From Halalkalibacillus halophilus DSM 18494 (lineage in GTDB: Bacteria; Bacillota; Bacilli; Bacillales; Alkalibacillaceae): DNA of 64,000 bases. The stretch's first letter is position 1. The number at the start of each line of letters is the position of its first letter. This document shows, piece by piece, positions 34,845-43,276 of the stretch. The notes beneath the pieces were generated by a model. The model worked only from the letters and a program-made list of their open reading frames with translations. It was not told the origin of the DNA and made no database searches. The stretch is from the NCBI RefSeq assembly GCF_000423105.1, contig NZ_KE383978.1:373209-437208 (forward strand), in the 5' to 3' direction. A program made the translations under genes and the position numbers.

Positions 34845-35468
34845 ATGAGTGAATTCTTTGGCAAGCACCCAATCGTAGCGGTCGTTCGACATGCCGATGA
34901 TCAAAACATAGTGCCAATTGGAGAGGCATTATTAGCGGGAGGCATTGATTCCATTGAGGTAACAGCAGAAACACCTGATGCCGATTTATTAATTGAAAAA
35001 CTCGATAAAGAACTAGGTGATCAGCTTTATATCGGAGCAGGAACCGTGTTAGATCCGGAAACGGCAGAGAAAATGGTGAAAGCTGGAGCTGATTATATTG
35101 TTTCTCCAACTCTGAATGTAGAAACAATCAAATCCACCAAACGGTTAGGGAAATTATCGATACCAGGTGCATTCACTCCAACTGAAATATTAGAAGCATA
35201 TGAAGCAGGAGCTGACTGTGTAAAAGTATTTCCTGCTGGGATCCTTGGTAGCGATTACATCAAGAATTTAAAAGGTCCTTTACCACAAATTCCTGTGATG
35301 GTTACGGGTGGAGTCGATTTAGGCAACACCATGAAGTATATAAAAAGTGGTGCTGTAGCAGTTGGTATTGGTAGTCAGCTAGTAAATGCAAAAGATTTGA
35401 AAAGGGAAGAAGATTTTCGTCAATTGACAAATAAAGCTACGTTATTTACTAATCTTTTTGAAGGTTAG
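34845..35468 (+). CDS. eda: KDPG/KHG aldolase
   Basis: A 207-residue class I aldolase that splits 2-keto-3-deoxy-6-phosphogluconate into pyruvate and glyceraldehyde-3-phosphate. The Schiff-base lysine is Lys127 in CVKVFPA, and IGAGTVLDPE, YIVSPTLN, IPGAFTPTEI and MVTGGV are family motifs. It works with the KdgK-type kinase later in the operon. GGTGGTGAGAAC precedes ATG 34845, 11 nt after the hexuloisomerase stop. The motif IEVTAETP replaces the more usual EVTLRTP, a modest change near the active site. Confidence 0.9.
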   Translation: MSEFFGKHPIVAVVRHADDQNIVPIGEALLAGGIDSIEVTAETPDADLLIEKLDKELGDQLYIGAGTVLDPETAEKMVKAGADYIVSPTLNVETIKSTKRLGKLSIPGAFTPTEILEAYEAGADCVKVFPAGILGSDYIKNLKGPLPQIPVMVTGGVDLGNTMKYIKSGAVAVGIGSQLVNAKDLKREEDFRQLTNKATLFTNLFEG

Positions 35469-35503
35469 AATTTATAATTTTATCTAAAAGGGGAGAACAC
35501 AAA

Positions 35504-36538
35504 ATGAAACGTTTAATGATGTTAATGGCAGTTTTAGTGCTAACGGCAATGATTGCTGCATGTGGTAGTGATGATGGTGAAGAATCATCTGGTGATGGAG
35601 ATGGTGGCGAAGACTCAATCAAGCTAGTCGCTGCGCATAACCAAACAGATCCAGATAACCCTTACCAAGATGGATTAGAAGCATTCAAAGAAACAGCTGA
35701 AGAAGAATCTGATGGTCAAGTGGAAGTAGAAGTACATGCTGGAACAATTGGTACAGAAGAATCAGAGCTAGTTGAGAAACTTCAAACTGGAGCTGCAGAT
35801 GTTGTATTAGTATCTCCAGGGTTTATGACATCTACAGGAATTGACGAAGTAAACTTATTCGCTTTCCCATACCTTTTCGATAGCTACGACCATTGGGAAA
35901 GTGTTGTTCAAGGTGAAGTCGGAGATCAAATGGCAGATATCATTAATGAAGAGTCAGGAAATGATTTCAAACTACTAGGTTACTGGACAGCTGGAGTTCG
36001 TCATTACTATGGTAACGAACCACTTGAACAAATGTCTGACCTAGAAGGTAAATCCATCCGTACACAAACGTCTGGTGTTGTATCTGACTTCTGGGAAGAA
36101 ACAGGAGCAATACCTACACAAGTTGCATGGGGTGAATTATATCAAGGACTTCAACAAAACGTTGTAGATTCTGCAGAGAACGCTTATCCTTATTTCGTTC
36201 AACAAGACCACCACACAACGCAAAATGGTCAATATATTACTGAAACAGGACATGACTATACAACTCGCTTTTTATTAGTAAATGGAAACGAGTTTGATCA
36301 GTACTCAGAAGAACAACAAGAAATTATTTTAAGTGCAGCAGAAGCATCTGTAGAAGCAGAGTGGGAAGCACTTTACAGTCAAGAAGATGAATTTAAAGAT
36401 ATCGCAATTGAAGATGGCGCGGAAGTGAATGAAATTGATCGCCAGCCATTTATCGATATCGCTGAACCATTACAAGATGAAGCAGCTGAAGAATATGGTG
36501 TAACGGAATTACTTGAACAAATTAGAGATGCACGATAA
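35504..36538 (+). CDS. TRAP transporter substrate-binding lipoprotein (DctP)
   Basis: A 344-residue exported binding protein of the DctP family. The lipobox IAAC (Cys20) is followed by an acidic Gly/Asp/Glu linker. VEVEVHAGTIGTEESELVEKLQTGAADVV and GKSIRTQTSG are characteristic; the Arg of the latter would bind the substrate carboxylate. The ligand is thus an acid sugar, such as keto-deoxy-gluconate, gluconate or a uronate. DctQ and DctM genes follow after a hairpin. AAAGGGGAG precedes the ATG. Confidence 0.9.
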   Translation: MKRLMMLMAVLVLTAMIAACGSDDGEESSGDGDGGEDSIKLVAAHNQTDPDNPYQDGLEAFKETAEEESDGQVEVEVHAGTIGTEESELVEKLQTGAADVVLVSPGFMTSTGIDEVNLFAFPYLFDSYDHWESVVQGEVGDQMADIINEESGNDFKLLGYWTAGVRHYYGNEPLEQMSDLEGKSIRTQTSGVVSDFWEETGAIPTQVAWGELYQGLQQNVVDSAENAYPYFVQQDHHTTQNGQYITETGHDYTTRFLLVNGNEFDQYSEEQQEIILSAAEASVEAEWEALYSQEDEFKDIAIEDGAEVNEIDRQPFIDIAEPLQDEAAEEYGVTELLEQIRDAR

Positions 36539-36559
36539 TCAAAGTGACTTTATTGGATG

Positions 36560-36584
36560 GGAAGGGGCACAATGTGTCCTTTCC
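36560..36584 (+). terminator. Intercistronic hairpin after the DctP gene
   Basis: GGAAGGGGCACA and TGTGTCCTTTCC can pair through ten or more bases (two G:U pairs), then TTTCATTT. Probably a partial terminator between the binding-protein gene and the membrane subunit genes. Confidence 0.65.
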
Positions 36585-36604
36585 TTTCATTTAGGAGGTG
36601 CAAC

Positions 36605-37087
36605 ATGCAAGCAATCGTTAAATACATAGAAAAAACGCAGATTCTAATCGGTCTGGTTGCTCTATGTACATTCTTTTTAGTCATTTTGTTCCAAATTGCC
36701 ATGCGTTATTTAAGTATATCAGTCATCTGGACAGAAGAAGTTGCGAACTATTCATTTATTTGGGCTGTCTTCATGGGTGCAGCTGTCATGGTTAATAGAC
36801 GAGAACATTTTAATTTTGATATGTTACAAACCAAGTTAAAAGGCAAGAAGAGATCGATGTTGAACATTTTCAATGACGTAGTTTTATTAATATTCAATAT
36901 AGCGATTTTCTATTATGGAATCGAAGTTGTTCAACAGTTTTGGGATTATAACTGGGTTGCACTTCCTTCTATGAAAATGGGATATGTTTGGATTTCTATT
37001 CCAATCATGGCAGGAACAATGATTATTTATACCATCTCCCATTTAATAACACATGTGAAAAATTTTAATAAAGGGGAGGTGGAATAG
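36605..37087 (+). CDS. TRAP transporter small membrane subunit (DctQ)
   Basis: A 160-residue protein with four membrane helices; VIWTEEVANYSFIWAVFMGAAV and the charged REHFNFD loop are the DctQ signature. The open frame reaches 36557, but GGAGGTGCAAC before ATG 36605 sets the start and avoids the hairpin region. The stop abuts the DctM start. It forms the membrane complex with DctM. Confidence 0.9.
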   Translation: MQAIVKYIEKTQILIGLVALCTFFLVILFQIAMRYLSISVIWTEEVANYSFIWAVFMGAAVMVNRREHFNFDMLQTKLKGKKRSMLNIFNDVVLLIFNIAIFYYGIEVVQQFWDYNWVALPSMKMGYVWISIPIMAGTMIIYTISHLITHVKNFNKGEVE

Positions 37088-38374
37088 ATGGGTTATTTAC
37101 TCGTAGGAACATTTATTTTATTTTTGTTAATTGGAATTCCAATTGCATTCGTTATAGGAATTGTTGCATTGATGGGTATTGTTAGTATTGAATATATACC
37201 TGAGATGTCTGTGCCAATGCGAATGATGAACGGGCTTAACTCGTTTGTTCTGCTTGCAGTTCCTTTATTTATACTAGCTGCGAACTTAATGAACTCCGGG
37301 AAAATTTCTGAGAAGTTAATTGAGTTTGCTTTAGCTATTGTTGGTTCCATTAAGGGTGGCCTAGCACAAGCAAACGTCTTGGTTTCCATGATGTTCGCGG
37401 GTGTTTCTGGTGCTTCTCAGGCAGATACTGCAGGCGTTGGTAAAGTCTTAATTCCAAGCATGAAAAGAAATGGATACGACAATGAAACGGCAGTAGGTAT
37501 TACAGCAGCCTCTTCTACAGTAGGTGTAATAATCCCACCCAGTATACCGATGATTATATTTGCTGGTTTATCTAATGCATCTGTTGGGGCGTTATTTCTA
37601 GCGGGAATCGTACCAGGTGTGTTAGTAGCTCTAGCGATGATGATCTTTGTATATATCATTGCTAAAAAGAAAGACTTTCAAAGTTATGAACGTGTTGAAG
37701 TGAAAGAATTCTTTAGACGGATGATTCATGCCTTACCTGCTTTAATAACGCCAATCATTATTGTTGGAGGTATTACAACAGGCTTCTTCACCGCTACAGA
37801 ATCGGCAGCAGTAGCATCCTTGTACACATTTTTAATTAGTATGTTCTATTATAAAACATTGAAGATGAAACATATGCCGAAAATCTTGTTTGACACGATG
37901 GCACTGAGTTCTCTTTCTTTATTCGCCTTAGCGGCAGCAAGTGCACTTGGTGAATTAATGAGTTATTACCAATTAAGTATGCTCGCTCAGGAATTCTTTG
38001 CTGATCATGTAGATGCAAGATGGGTGTTTATCTTAATTACAATTGCGTTCTTCCTATTTATCGGAACATTCATGGACGCTATTCCAGCAATGATCTTGTT
38101 TGTTCCAGTTATTTTACCTGCAGCTCTTGAATTTGGAATTGACCCAGTACACTTAGGGTTGATTGTTGTTATGACGTTAGCAGTCGGACTGATTACTCCA
38201 CCGTATGGCTTGTGTCTGTTACTCGCTGCGAAAATCGGGAATTTACCAATTGAACGATCATTTCGTGCGGTAATTCCGTATATGATTATTGTTCTTGCGG
38301 TGTTGACATTTGTTGCGTTCTTCCCTGACGTTGCGATGTATATTCCTGAAATGTTAAATCCAGATTTATTTTAG
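37088..38374 (+). CDS. TRAP transporter large membrane subunit (DctM)
   Basis: A 428-residue permease with about 12 helices, driven by a sodium or proton gradient. MFAGVSGASQADTAGVGKVLIP, SSTVGVIIPPSIPMIIFAGL and GLITPPYGLCLLLAAKI are DctM signatures. It begins directly after the DctQ stop. Together with the DctP protein it should bring the acid sugar to the kinase, aldolase and RuMP enzymes encoded around it. Confidence 0.93.
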   Translation: MGYLLVGTFILFLLIGIPIAFVIGIVALMGIVSIEYIPEMSVPMRMMNGLNSFVLLAVPLFILAANLMNSGKISEKLIEFALAIVGSIKGGLAQANVLVSMMFAGVSGASQADTAGVGKVLIPSMKRNGYDNETAVGITAASSTVGVIIPPSIPMIIFAGLSNASVGALFLAGIVPGVLVALAMMIFVYIIAKKKDFQSYERVEVKEFFRRMIHALPALITPIIIVGGITTGFFTATESAAVASLYTFLISMFYYKTLKMKHMPKILFDTMALSSLSLFALAAASALGELMSYYQLSMLAQEFFADHVDARWVFILITIAFFLFIGTFMDAIPAMILFVPVILPAALEFGIDPVHLGLIVVMTLAVGLITPPYGLCLLLAAKIGNLPIERSFRAVIPYMIIVLAVLTFVAFFPDVAMYIPEMLNPDLF

Positions 38375-38389
38375 ATAGGGTGAGTGAAA

Positions 38390-39061
38390 ATGGCTGAAAT
38401 GGATAAGAAGAAAGTTGCAGAAGCGGCATTAACCCAGGTAGAATCCGGCATGGTAGTGGGGCTAGGTTCTGGCTCCACCCTTGCCTTTTTCATGGAAGCA
38501 TTAGGAGAATTAATTTCGGATGACTTCACTGTGTATGGAGTTCCAACTTCTGTAAAAACGGAGAAATTAGCTAGTAAGTATAATATTCCATTAGTTGAAT
38601 TAACCGATGATCTCGTGATTGACGTAACGATTGATGGAGCAGACCATATTTATGAAGACGGAAGTATGATTAAAGGTGGCGGTGGATCTCTCGTCCGTGA
38701 AAAGATTGTCGCAATGCATTCGCAGCGCAACGTGTATATTTCTGATGCCTCAAAGTTGTCTAAGCACGTGGCACAGGTTATTTTACCTGTGGAAATCGTT
38801 CCTTTTGGGTATAAACGAACCCAACTAACCGTGGCAAATCAATTAGGAGCGAAAGCGGAGTTAAGAATGCAAGGGGAAGATCCTTTTATATCGGATAATG
38901 GCAACTATATCATTGATTGTTATTTAAACGATACCGGATTGTTGAATCGGGTGGATCGTCAGCTTAAGCTCTTAACTGGAGTTGTGGAAACTGGAATTTT
39001 CACAGATTTGGCGGATGAAATTTTAATTGCAGATAACGAAGAGGTTTATCGGTATTTATAA
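38390..39061 (+). CDS. rpiA: Ribose-5-phosphate isomerase A
   Basis: A 223-residue isomerase of ribose-5-phosphate and ribulose-5-phosphate. VVGLGSGSTLAFF, VTIDGADHI and KGGGGSLVREKIVA are RpiA motifs, including the catalytic Asp and Glu regions. Placement inside an acid-sugar operon is unusual; it fits supply or use of ribulose-5-phosphate by the HxlA-like enzyme two genes downstream. ATG 38390 lies after GGGTGA; the GTG two codons upstream is less likely. Confidence 0.92.
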   Translation: MAEMDKKKVAEAALTQVESGMVVGLGSGSTLAFFMEALGELISDDFTVYGVPTSVKTEKLASKYNIPLVELTDDLVIDVTIDGADHIYEDGSMIKGGGGSLVREKIVAMHSQRNVYISDASKLSKHVAQVILPVEIVPFGYKRTQLTVANQLGAKAELRMQGEDPFISDNGNYIIDCYLNDTGLLNRVDRQLKLLTGVVETGIFTDLADEILIADNEEVYRYL

Positions 39062-39082
39062 ATGAGTAAAAGAGGTGAGACA

Positions 39083-40033
39083 ATGAGTGATGTGATAACA
39101 ATTGGAGATGCGATGATTGCATTTAATCCAACAAAAACAGGTCCGATGAGATATGTTAATACATTTGAAAAAAATATAGGTGGAGCAGAGCTTAACGTCG
39201 CGATCGGTTGTTCTCGCCTTGGACTATCTACTTCATGGATTAGTCGATTAGGCAAAGACGAATTTGGCACGTATATTAAAACGTTTGCTCGTGGAGAAAA
39301 CATTGATGTCAGTCAAGTGAAACTGGTAGAAGGCACACCAACTTCTTTAAATTTTAAAGAAATTATGCCAAGTGGAGACGTGAGGACATTTTACTATCGT
39401 GAAAATTCTCCTACCCTAACGATGAAACCAGAAGAACTGGATGAAGAAGCATTCAAGTCGGCAAAAGTATTACATTTAACAAGTATTTTTCCTGCTATTG
39501 ATGATCAAAATCTAGCGATTACAAAACAGGCGATCAAATTAGCGAAAGACCATGGAGTAAAGGTAGTATTCGATCCAAATATTCGACTTAAATTATGGAC
39601 AAAGGAAAAAGCTCGTGAAGTAATCTTGGACTTATTACCAGATGTTGATTTATTAATTGCTGGTGATGAAGAGATGAAAATAATTGTGGGTGAATCAGAT
39701 CCTGATCGAATTCAAGAAAAGTGCCAGCAATTCGATTTTGAGTACTTAATTATTAAACGTGGTGAAAACGGAGCAACAGGTTTTCATCAACAACAAAAAG
39801 CAGAAGTTAAAGCTAATAAAGTGAAAAGCGTCGTCGATACAGTTGGTGCTGGTGATGGATTTGACGCTGGTTTTATATATAGCTATTTGAATGGTTATAG
39901 TTTAGAGAAGGCACTCCACTTTGCAAACACGATTGGTGGAATGGTAGTAGAGGTCATCGGAGATAATGAAGGGCTACCGTATTTAGAGGAAGTACAAATG
40001 CACATGGGTGAAATAGAAAGAATTGAACGTTAG
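39083..40033 (+). CDS. kdgK: 2-keto-3-deoxygluconate kinase (PfkB family)
   Basis: A 316-residue PfkB-family kinase. IGDAMIAFNP and IGGAELNVAIGCSRLG at the N-terminus, FYYRENSPT in the substrate region and the C-terminal VDTVGAGDGFDAGF with the catalytic Asp match KdgK. It would phosphorylate 2-keto-3-deoxygluconate for the aldolase at 34845. AGAGGTGAGACA before ATG 39083 sets the start, not 39062. No dehydratase or uronate isomerase is in this operon, so keto-deoxy-gluconate may be imported directly. 2-Ketogluconate kinase is an alternative. Confidence 0.88.
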   Translation: MSDVITIGDAMIAFNPTKTGPMRYVNTFEKNIGGAELNVAIGCSRLGLSTSWISRLGKDEFGTYIKTFARGENIDVSQVKLVEGTPTSLNFKEIMPSGDVRTFYYRENSPTLTMKPEELDEEAFKSAKVLHLTSIFPAIDDQNLAITKQAIKLAKDHGVKVVFDPNIRLKLWTKEKAREVILDLLPDVDLLIAGDEEMKIIVGESDPDRIQEKCQQFDFEYLIIKRGENGATGFHQQQKAEVKANKVKSVVDTVGAGDGFDAGFIYSYLNGYSLEKALHFANTIGGMVVEVIGDNEGLPYLEEVQMHMGEIERIER

Positions 40034-40043
40034 GAGGATACAA

Positions 40044-40670
40044 ATGAAATTACAATTAGCTTTAGACCGTTTAACATGGGATGAAAGTATGCATGTAGTT
40101 GATCAAACAAGTTCATCTGTTGATATTATTGAAGTTGGAACAGGAATAATAAAAGAATACGGAATGGCAATTGTTCGTGAAATGCGTAAATTATATCCGA
40201 ATCATACAATCATGGCGGATATGAAAACCTGTGATGCGGGAGGGCATGAAGCTAAGCAAGCTTTCGAAGCTGGGGCTGACATTGTCACTGTGATGGCTTT
40301 CTCTTCTCCTTTAACTATTCAAGACACCATTGATGTTGCTAAAACTTACAGCGGTCGAGTGATGGTGGATTTGTTAGAAGTTAAAGATCAACAAGTCATT
40401 GAGAAATTAAATGCTCTAAATGTTGATCTAGTAAGCTTACATGTAGGAAAGGACCAACAGAAAGAAGGCGGATTTGAAACTGGATTGTATGAATTAGTTA
40501 AGGGTCAACAATTTGAAGTAGCTGTGGCAGGCGGTATCAAGCTAGATACATTAGATGATGTAATGACAGGAAACCCTGATATCGTAATTGTCGGAAGTGC
40601 GATTAGTAAAGCGGAAGATCCAAAATCAGTTGCTGCAACTATACAAAAGAAAATAAGTAGAGAAGTTTAA
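40044..40670 (+). CDS. hxlA: 3-hexulose-6-phosphate synthase-like enzyme
   Basis: A 208-residue barrel enzyme of the orotidine-decarboxylase superfamily. KLQLALDRL, VDIIEVGTGIIKEYG and MADMKTCDAGGHEA supply the Asp-x-Lys-x-x-Asp metal/catalytic set. The HVGKDQQ motif resembles HTGYDxQ of hexulose-phosphate synthases rather than the HRSRDxQ of 3-keto-gulonate-6-phosphate decarboxylases. The reaction is formaldehyde + ribulose-5-phosphate to hexulose-6-phosphate, or its reverse. AGGAGG precedes ATG 40044. The partner isomerase gene is at 34282; rpiA is two genes upstream. Confidence 0.83.
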   Translation: MKLQLALDRLTWDESMHVVDQTSSSVDIIEVGTGIIKEYGMAIVREMRKLYPNHTIMADMKTCDAGGHEAKQAFEAGADIVTVMAFSSPLTIQDTIDVAKTYSGRVMVDLLEVKDQQVIEKLNALNVDLVSLHVGKDQQKEGGFETGLYELVKGQQFEVAVAGGIKLDTLDDVMTGNPDIVIVGSAISKAEDPKSVAATIQKKISREV

Positions 40671-41629
40671 TGCTACGTATCGGAACAGTCGGTACTAGTC
40701 CTATTACGGGTAAGTTGATAGAAGCTTCAAAAGAGGTAGATGATGTAGAAGTAGTAGCGGTATGTTCACGTACAGAAAAATCTGCCCACGCTTTTGCGAA
40801 AAAGTTCTACGTGGAAAGAGCGTTTACTGATTTAAATCAAATGGCCACTGATTCAGAGGTTGATGCAGTATATGTTGCGACTCCGAACACTATGCATTTT
40901 GAACATGTCATGAGTTGTTTGGCAGCTGGAAAGCATGTGTTGTGTGAAAAGCCATTGTTTATGACAGGTGAGGAGCTTGAGCAAGCTTATCAAGAAGCGG
41001 ACCGCCAAGGCGTCGTTTTACTGGAAGCGATGCGACATATTCACGCGCCAAACTTTAAAAACTTAATGGAGTCTGTTTCAAAAGTAGGGAATATATCTTC
41101 CGTTTACTTGCATAGAATTCGCTACTCTTCAAAGTATGACCGCTATCTTGCAGGAGAGATAAATAGTGTATTTTCAAAAGAACTTGGTGGGGGAGCTACA
41201 AGAGATCTTGGAGTTTATCCGCTGGCAACTTGTGCGGCTTTATTTGGAGAACCAAATTCTGTTCAATTTACCCCAACACGATTAGAAAATGGAGTCGACG
41301 GAGCTGCAACCATTGTGTTGAAATATAACAGGTTTCACTGCACCGTGATGTGTTCTAAAATTAGTACATCCTATAATAAGAGTGAAATTCATGGTGATCA
41401 AGGAACGTTAATGATGGATAATGTCGCTCCAATAACTTCTTTGTCCTTCACATCCACAAGTGGGGAGTCAATTGATGTAGGAGTAGAGGATCTATTACCT
41501 AATATGAGCTATGAATTAATCACTTTTAGAGACCTTGTTAATCGTAGTGATCTGAGGTCGGACTCTTACAACTATTATCGATCAGTTAGCAGAATCCTGG
41601 TGAAGATTCTAGAACAATGTGAGAGCTAA
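40670..41629 (+). CDS. Gfo/Idh/MocA-family NAD(P)-dependent oxidoreductase
   Basis: A 319-residue dehydrogenase. The Rossmann start LRIGTVGTSPITGKLIEA is followed by VDAVYVATPNTMHFEHVMSC and the family motif GKHVLCEKPL, with GGGATRDLGVYPL in the C-terminal sheet domain. Members oxidise or reduce sugars and cyclitols. The first Gly motif (GTVGTSPI) is a slight variant. Its ATG overlaps the TAA of the HxlA-like gene (TAATG), so translation is coupled. It is the last gene of the operon; its substrate would tell much about the pathway. Confidence 0.85.
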   Translation: MLRIGTVGTSPITGKLIEASKEVDDVEVVAVCSRTEKSAHAFAKKFYVERAFTDLNQMATDSEVDAVYVATPNTMHFEHVMSCLAAGKHVLCEKPLFMTGEELEQAYQEADRQGVVLLEAMRHIHAPNFKNLMESVSKVGNISSVYLHRIRYSSKYDRYLAGEINSVFSKELGGGATRDLGVYPLATCAALFGEPNSVQFTPTRLENGVDGAATIVLKYNRFHCTVMCSKISTSYNKSEIHGDQGTLMMDNVAPITSLSFTSTSGESIDVGVEDLLPNMSYELITFRDLVNRSDLRSDSYNYYRSVSRILVKILEQCES

Positions 41630-41632
41630 TAG

Positions 41633-41667
41633 AGGCAGGAATACTTCTTAGTATTTCTGTCTTTTTG
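41633..41667 (+). terminator. Terminator ending the acid-sugar operon
   Basis: Thirteen-base arms (41633-41645, 41650-41662) with two G:U pairs, a 4-base loop and TTTTT. Confidence 0.85.
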
Positions 41668-41741
41668 TATATATAGGTTCAATTCTTTTGACCTATAAAA
41701 ATTATTTTGAAATAACCGAAAAATAATTCAAATTTCGTGTT

Positions 41742-41751
41742 TTGTATACAA
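41742..41751. promoter_or_regulatory. TTGTATACAA palindrome upstream of the zinc-motif gene
   Basis: Perfect 10-bp palindrome about 70 bp before the start of the downstream gene; sites of this form are often bound by GntR-type regulators. No GntR gene is in the window. Confidence 0.35.
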
Positions 41752-41820
41752 GTTGCTCATATTCATGCAAAATTTGTTATTATAAATATTATTGATTCTT
41801 TAATGAAAAGGAGAATGTGT

Positions 41821-42147
41821 ATGGATTCGAAAACTCATTGCTCCGTTGAAGGATGCTCAGATGCCATTAAGGCTAGAGGATTATGCGTGAAACATTATCA
41901 GCGGCTTATACGAAATGGAAGCATTTTTAAACAAGAAAAGTACAAAAACAAAACATGTTCTGTCGATACATGCGAAGAAACTGTTGTAGCAAAAGGGTAT
42001 TGTAAACATCACTACAATAAATTACGAAGTATGGGGAAGATCGGGACAAAAAAGCGATGTCAGGTTTCGAACTGCAATGAACCTCACCACGCAAAAGGCT
42101 ATTGCACGCATCATTATTACTTACATATGAAAAAAGCGAATAATTAG
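41821..42147 (+). CDS. Small protein with three Cys-Cys-Cys-His zinc motifs
   Basis: A 108-residue basic protein built from three copies of one motif, C-x4-C-x9-C-x2-H, each ending GxCxxHY: CSVEGCSDAIKARGLCVKHY, CSVDTCEETVVAKGYCKHHY and CQVSNCNEPHHAKGYCTHHY, about 38 and 33 residues apart. Each copy can hold one zinc. I recall similar motifs in phage and bacterial DNA-related proteins, but no function is established here. The open frame extends to 41737; AAAAGGAGA seven bases before ATG 41821 decides the start. It is a single-gene unit with its own terminator. Confidence 0.72.
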   Translation: MDSKTHCSVEGCSDAIKARGLCVKHYQRLIRNGSIFKQEKYKNKTCSVDTCEETVVAKGYCKHHYNKLRSMGKIGTKKRCQVSNCNEPHHAKGYCTHHYYLHMKKANN

Positions 42148-42151
42148 TGAG

Positions 42152-42187
42152 AACCAAAGGGTGATATTCCATCCTTTGGTTTTTTTA
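42152..42187 (+). terminator. Terminator after the zinc-motif gene
   Basis: AACCAAAGGGTG and CATCCTTTGGTT arms (one G:U pair) with a 6-base loop and T run. Confidence 0.88.
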
Positions 42188-42315
42188 GTTTGGTTCTTGA
42201 TTTTAGTGCTGATTATTTCTCTATAACTAGTTTCGATTAATTGAATATATACCTTATCTAGTTTAGTGTAAAAGAGTACTACATAATATGACAGAAAGAA
42301 ATCAGGTGTATATAT

Positions 42316-43221
42316 TTGATCAAAATTTACATATTATTATTGTTAGTCATGCTCATGTGGGGGATGAATCTTTCTGCGTTGAAAGTATTGGTCGACGCGA
42401 TTGACCCGGTTATGCTTACAGGTGTCAGAGTATTTGTTGCTGGTGTTGCTGTGCTTGCGATCTGTAAGTTCATGGGGATCTTACGTTTGCCTTTAAAACA
42501 TGAGTGGTTGATTATCATCTACATATCTATTTTTAATGTTGTTTTACACCATTCTTTTGTTGCTATTGGGCTGAACATGACTAGTGGGGTTAATGGGGCT
42601 CTTATTTTAGGGTTAATGCCACTTGTGACAGTGATGATGACAGTGGTAATTCTTAGACAGAAAGTTTCTTCTTTGAGAACATTAGGTTTCCTTCTTGGTT
42701 TTGCGGGGATTGCGGTAACAACTTTGACGGGGGAAGAAGGTTTGGCTGGAATATCTTTAGGAGACTTTATTGTTTTACTAGGAGTTCTTGTTCAAGGGTT
42801 TAGCTTTGTATTGATAAGCAAGCTTCAACCAGCTTCCGATCCTAGACTAATTACAGGATATATGTTCATTCTAGGATCGATTTTTGTCTTCCTATTTAGT
42901 CAAACATTAGGTTCAGACATAGCTGAACTCGGTAAACTTGTAGATTGGCATTTAGGATTCGTCTTTCTATTTAGTGCTGTTGCTGCAACTGCATTTGGAC
43001 ATATGAGCTATAATTATGCGATTCGAAAGGTTGGCCCTGCTGAGTCAGCTGTGTTTATTAATTTGAATACCTTATTTGCGATCCTAGGTGCTTCTTTATT
43101 CTTAGGGGATGTCATTACGTTTTATCATTTAATAGGTTTCATGCTCATTTTGACAGGCGTTTTCTTAGGTACTGGTAGTTTAGAGCATATGTTACACAAA
43201 CGTAAAATGAAAAATGTTTAA
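42316..43221 (+). CDS. EamA-family (DMT) transporter
   Basis: A 301-residue membrane protein with ten helices in two EamA repeats (repeat 1 VMLMWGMNLSALKVLVDAID; repeat 2 starts near residue 150, LLGVLVQGFSFVLISKL). Such carriers usually export metabolites or amino acids. TTG 42316 follows CAGGTG and is the only start in a good position. Single-gene unit; substrate unknown. A second, distantly related EamA gene lies at 48531. Confidence 0.85.
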   Translation: MIKIYILLLLVMLMWGMNLSALKVLVDAIDPVMLTGVRVFVAGVAVLAICKFMGILRLPLKHEWLIIIYISIFNVVLHHSFVAIGLNMTSGVNGALILGLMPLVTVMMTVVILRQKVSSLRTLGFLLGFAGIAVTTLTGEEGLAGISLGDFIVLLGVLVQGFSFVLISKLQPASDPRLITGYMFILGSIFVFLFSQTLGSDIAELGKLVDWHLGFVFLFSAVAATAFGHMSYNYAIRKVGPAESAVFINLNTLFAILGASLFLGDVITFYHLIGFMLILTGVFLGTGSLEHMLHKRKMKNV

Positions 43222-43276
43222 CACCTTAACAAATCAGGAAAACTGTATATATAAACCAATTGAGGTGGTGTTGAAT

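Noticed and set aside
40044..40670. 3-keto-L-gulonate-6-phosphate decarboxylase (UlaD/SgbH) for the HxlA-like protein
   Set aside because: The His motif is HVGKDQQ, nearer to hexulose-phosphate synthases, and no ascorbate-type UlaE/UlaF genes are present; kept only as a secondary possibility.
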